Origin: Polyangiaceae bacterium | GTDB lineage: Bacteria > Myxococcota_A > Polyangia > Polyangiales > Polyangiaceae | Length of the DNA: 64,000 nucleotides | Direction: 5' to 3' | NCBI GenBank assembly: GCA_020633235.1 | Contig: JACKEA010000002.1 | Location: forward strand, 558,001 to 622,000 | Shown here: piece by piece, positions 62,193-64,000 of the stretch | Numbering within the stretch: the first letter of the stretch is position 1 | Layout of the letters: the number at the start of each line of letters is the position of its first letter | Notes under the pieces: generated by a model | Seen by the model: only the letters and a program-made list of their open reading frames with translations | Told to the model about the DNA's origin: nothing | The model's database searches: none | Program-made: the position numbers and the translations under genes

Positions 62193-63503
62193 GTGGTGGT
62201 AGCAGACGCATCGGTGAACGATCGCAACAAGGGACTCACGGCCCTCCTCGTCAGCGCCGCTGCCGCCGGCGTCTACATCGAGGCCACGCGGGATCGCAGC
62301 CCGGCGCCCACCCCAGCGCCCAGCGCGAGCGTGAGCGTGAGCGCGAGCGTGAGCGCGAAGCCGGCGCCGCCCCGCGCTGCAACCCCCGCCGAGATCGAAC
62401 GCACCATCGCAACGCTCTCCCGTGCGCTGAAGACGCCCGCCGGAGATCCGCAAAACCCCTGGGGCTTGGCCCACGGTCTGGTGGCCTTCGGAAAGGACTT
62501 CGAGACCACCGACGGCCAGAAAGCCGTAGACGTGATCGCGAGCTACGCCGAGCTCACGGACGGGCACTACGGCTTCCCCGCGAAGAAGGGCGACCAATTG
62601 GTGGAGCCGCACCGCGCGCTTCAGGTGAAGACGCTGCTCGAGGTCGGCGTGCCCCTCGATCGCGAGCTGCGCACCTCCGACGGCAAGACCGTCACCCTCG
62701 CTCGCTTGCTGGCGGATCTGCGCGCGAGCGCGACGCTCCCCGAAACCGACGCTCAGTGGCATCAAGCCGCGTGGCTGCTCGGCGCTCTCGTGCTCGCCGA
62801 CGAGCAGCAGGGCGACGCTGGCGCCTCCGTGCTCGCACCCGACCAGCAGGGCGACGCCGGCGCTTCCGTGCTCGCACCCGACCAACAGGGCGACGCCGGC
62901 GCTTCCTTCACCGCACGGCTGGCCCGCGCCGCTCTCGATCGGCTCGAGAAGGATCAACGCGTGTGCGTGGAGTACGCCGGAGACGCGGAACATGCCTTCG
63001 CGCCGGGCTCTCCGCTGCGCAAGGCCAAGACGGAAAAGACCGGCATCTACGGCCACAGCTGCGGCGGGTTGCACCTGGTACAAGCCGTGCTCCGCGCCCA
63101 CACCTACCTCGACACCCACCGCGTGCAGGCGCAGCTGGGCGTGCTCCTGTTCCGCTACGAAGCCGAACGCGCCGCCCTAAAAGACCTGCTGCAAAAGCAC
63201 CCCGAACAAGGCCTGATCCTCCGCATCCAGGAGCTCAAGTTCTTCGGTCACCTGGTGGAGACCTTCGCCCTCGCCCGACGCCTCGGCCTGGTGAACGCCG
63301 ACACCGAAGGCGGCAAGCGCATCCTCACCACCCTCGGCCAAGCCGCCGGGGACGTCGTCACCGTCGTCGCCGAGCTGGATCAGGGCGGCGTATTCCAACG
63401 CCTCGACGCCATCCGCCGGCAGCGGAAGCAGAGCGCTCTCGACCTGGTCGGCGACGGCTGCCACGCCCTACGCGGCCTGCGCTGGATGACGAACGAAAAG
63501 TAG
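62193..63503 (+). CDS. Unknown exported or anchored protein with 13-residue tandem repeats
   Basis: 436 aa from GTG 62193, or 429 from GTG 62214, where the N-terminus becomes VNDRNKGLTALLVSAAAAGV, a short membrane anchor or signal. A Ser/Val/Ala/Pro linker follows (SVSVSASVSA). Residues about 205-238 contain three copies of a 13-residue block with core GDAGASVLAPDQQ. The remaining sequence is helical, with WGLAHGLVAFGKDF, GHYGFPAKKGDQLVEPHRAL and GIYGHSCGGLHLVQAVLRAH; the spaced His and Cys residues recall an alpha/alpha barrel or a metal site. No family recognised. Its last codons initiate the tandem array beyond its stop. Confidence 0.7.
   Translation: MVVADASVNDRNKGLTALLVSAAAAGVYIEATRDRSPAPTPAPSASVSVSASVSAKPAPPRAATPAEIERTIATLSRALKTPAGDPQNPWGLAHGLVAFGKDFETTDGQKAVDVIASYAELTDGHYGFPAKKGDQLVEPHRALQVKTLLEVGVPLDRELRTSDGKTVTLARLLADLRASATLPETDAQWHQAAWLLGALVLADEQQGDAGASVLAPDQQGDAGASVLAPDQQGDAGASFTARLARAALDRLEKDQRVCVEYAGDAEHAFAPGSPLRKAKTEKTGIYGHSCGGLHLVQAVLRAHTYLDTHRVQAQLGVLLFRYEAERAALKDLLQKHPEQGLILRIQELKFFGHLVETFALARRLGLVNADTEGGKRILTTLGQAAGDVVTVVAELDQGGVFQRLDAIRRQRKQSALDLVGDGCHALRGLRWMTNEK
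62791..62907. repeat. 39-bp in-frame tandem repeat (3 copies)
   Basis: Three consecutive 39-bp units starting at 62791, 62830 and 62869. The last two differ at only a few bases, pointing to recent duplication. Frame is preserved, giving a 13-residue block per unit. Confidence 0.9.
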
Positions 63504-63762
63504 CTCTGCCGTTTGAGAAGCAGCCCTTCCGTTTCCCTTCCGTCTCCTCGCCCAGATGACGAACGAGACGCAGCCCTTCCGTCTCCTCGCCCAGATGACG
63601 AACGAGACGCAGCCCTTCCGTTTCCCTTCCGTCTCCTCGCCCAGATGACGAACGAGACGCAGCCCTTCCGTCTCCTCGCGCAGAGGACGAGCGAGACGCA
63701 GCCCTTCCGTTTCCCTTCCGTCTCCTCGCCCAGATGACGAACGAGAAGCAGCCCTTCCGTTT
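63484..63762. repeat. Alternating 39/50-bp tandem array from a gene's 3' end
   Basis: The unit AGATGACGAACGAGACGCAG starts at 63554, 63593, 63643, 63682 and 63732, so spacings alternate 39, 50, 39, 50. The longer unit carries an extra 11 bp (a TTTCCCTTCCG block). A related first copy overlaps the last five codons and stop of the preceding gene (WMTNEK). One copy has two base changes (GAGGACGAGCGAG). Not coding and not CRISPR-like. Confidence 0.85.
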
Positions 63763-63799
63763 CCCGGGGCTCCTCACGCATCGGTTGCCGAGTGTTCTT

Positions 63800-63865
63800 T
63801 TGTTGGTGCGGCGCGATGCCCGTCCGAATTCCGCGACCCGAGGTTCCGCGGCGGCCCGCGACAGG
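63800..63865. repeat. Dispersed intergenic element, copy 8 (inverted pair)
   Basis: The left arm TTGTTGGTGCGGCGCGATGC (from 63800) equals copy 2. The right arm (63841-63865) reads on the minus strand CTGTCGCGGGCCGCCGCGGA, a diverged inverse copy. The 135 bp that follow to the window end hold at most the start of a gene. Confidence 0.55.
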
Positions 63866-63968
63866 GTGCTTGCAGGCCGTTGCCAAGACACCGGCTCTCG
63901 GCGCTACTGTTCGTTCACCGCCAGAGCCACCGAGCCCTGGCTTCGATCGGCATGGAGGCTTCCCACTC

Positions 63969-64000
63969 GTGCGAGACGATGGGCGGTTGGTCCCGACCGG
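63969..64000 (+). CDS. Possible gene start cut by the window end
   Basis: GTG 63969 opens a frame VRDDGRLVPT that runs off the edge, with GGAGG 10 nt upstream. Alternatively ATG 63952 in another frame could be used. Ten codons are too few for any family call. Confidence 0.25.
   Translation, partial: MRDDGRLVPT

Noticed and set aside
63513..63737. 74-codon gene in the tandem array
   Set aside because: It consists only of repeat translation in shifting frames and has no ribosome site.
63484..63762. CRISPR-like array
   Set aside because: The spacings alternate 39 and 50 bp, the whole unit is repeated with no unique spacers, and there are no cas genes.

Overview
This is a 64-kb, very GC-rich chromosomal window. 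The bacterium is almost certainly a myxobacterium of the Polyangia type (Myxococcota). The evidence is the GC-biased codon use, giant TPR proteins, Asp/Gly-rich lipoproteins with long disordered linkers, an N-terminal zinc-ribbon (MJ0042-like) protein, Pro/Gln-rich outer-membrane beta-barrels, and many GTG/TTG starts with 4-nt ATGA/GTGA overlaps. I cannot place the genus. MurE carries the DNPR signature, so the peptidoglycan should contain meso-diaminopimelate. I see no tRNA, rRNA, CRISPR array, insertion sequence or prophage.

Layout. 1-11.6 kb: a truncated zinc-ribbon protein diverges from a parvulin-like prolyl isomerase and two giant, translationally coupled TPR proteins that share a C-terminal module. 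11.7-19.8 kb: a bacterial alpha-2-macroglobulin with an intact CxEQ thioester overlaps penicillin-binding protein 1C. 20-26.7 kb: a TPR protein, YbgC-like thioesterase, vWA lipoprotein, Asp-box protein, Cys/Met PLP enzyme, S21, a DUF971 protein and a glycosyltransferase. 26.7-28.55 kb: an almost gene-free repeat zone holding hexamer tracts, one intact four-helix-bundle (S23-like) gene and about 900 bp of scrambled fragments of that gene. 28.5-41.5 kb: metabolic and envelope genes (moaB, ggt, a PPK2 kinase, AlkA-like glycosylase, PAP2 phosphatase, CBS, VOC) mixed with lipoproteins and beta-barrels.

41.7-58.3 kb is the division and cell-wall (dcw) cluster on the minus strand, in transcription order mraZ-rsmH-ftsL-ftsI-murE-murF-mraY-murD-ftsW-murG-murC-ftsQ-ftsA-ftsZ. 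From mraZ to ftsQ every junction overlaps by 1 or 4 nt. murB and ddl are absent. Upstream of mraZ there is a good sigma70-like promoter followed by a TGGGN-N5-TGGGN MraZ-type operator. A hairpin with a T-rich tail follows ftsZ. The right end (58.6-64 kb) has a lone B12-binding mutase domain, a LamG-like secreted protein, rsmE, an unknown exported protein and a tandem-repeat array.

The most unusual signals are non-coding. A dispersed motif (roughly TGTYGGKSCGSCGCGR, often as an inverted pair) sits in eight intergenic gaps, seven of them between the 3' ends of genes or just after a gene's end. The other two are the mosaic four-helix-bundle zone and an alternating 39/50-bp array that appears to have grown out of the 3' end of a gene. 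I found no complete undescribed multi-gene system. The dispersed element and the mosaic zone are the best candidates for something new.
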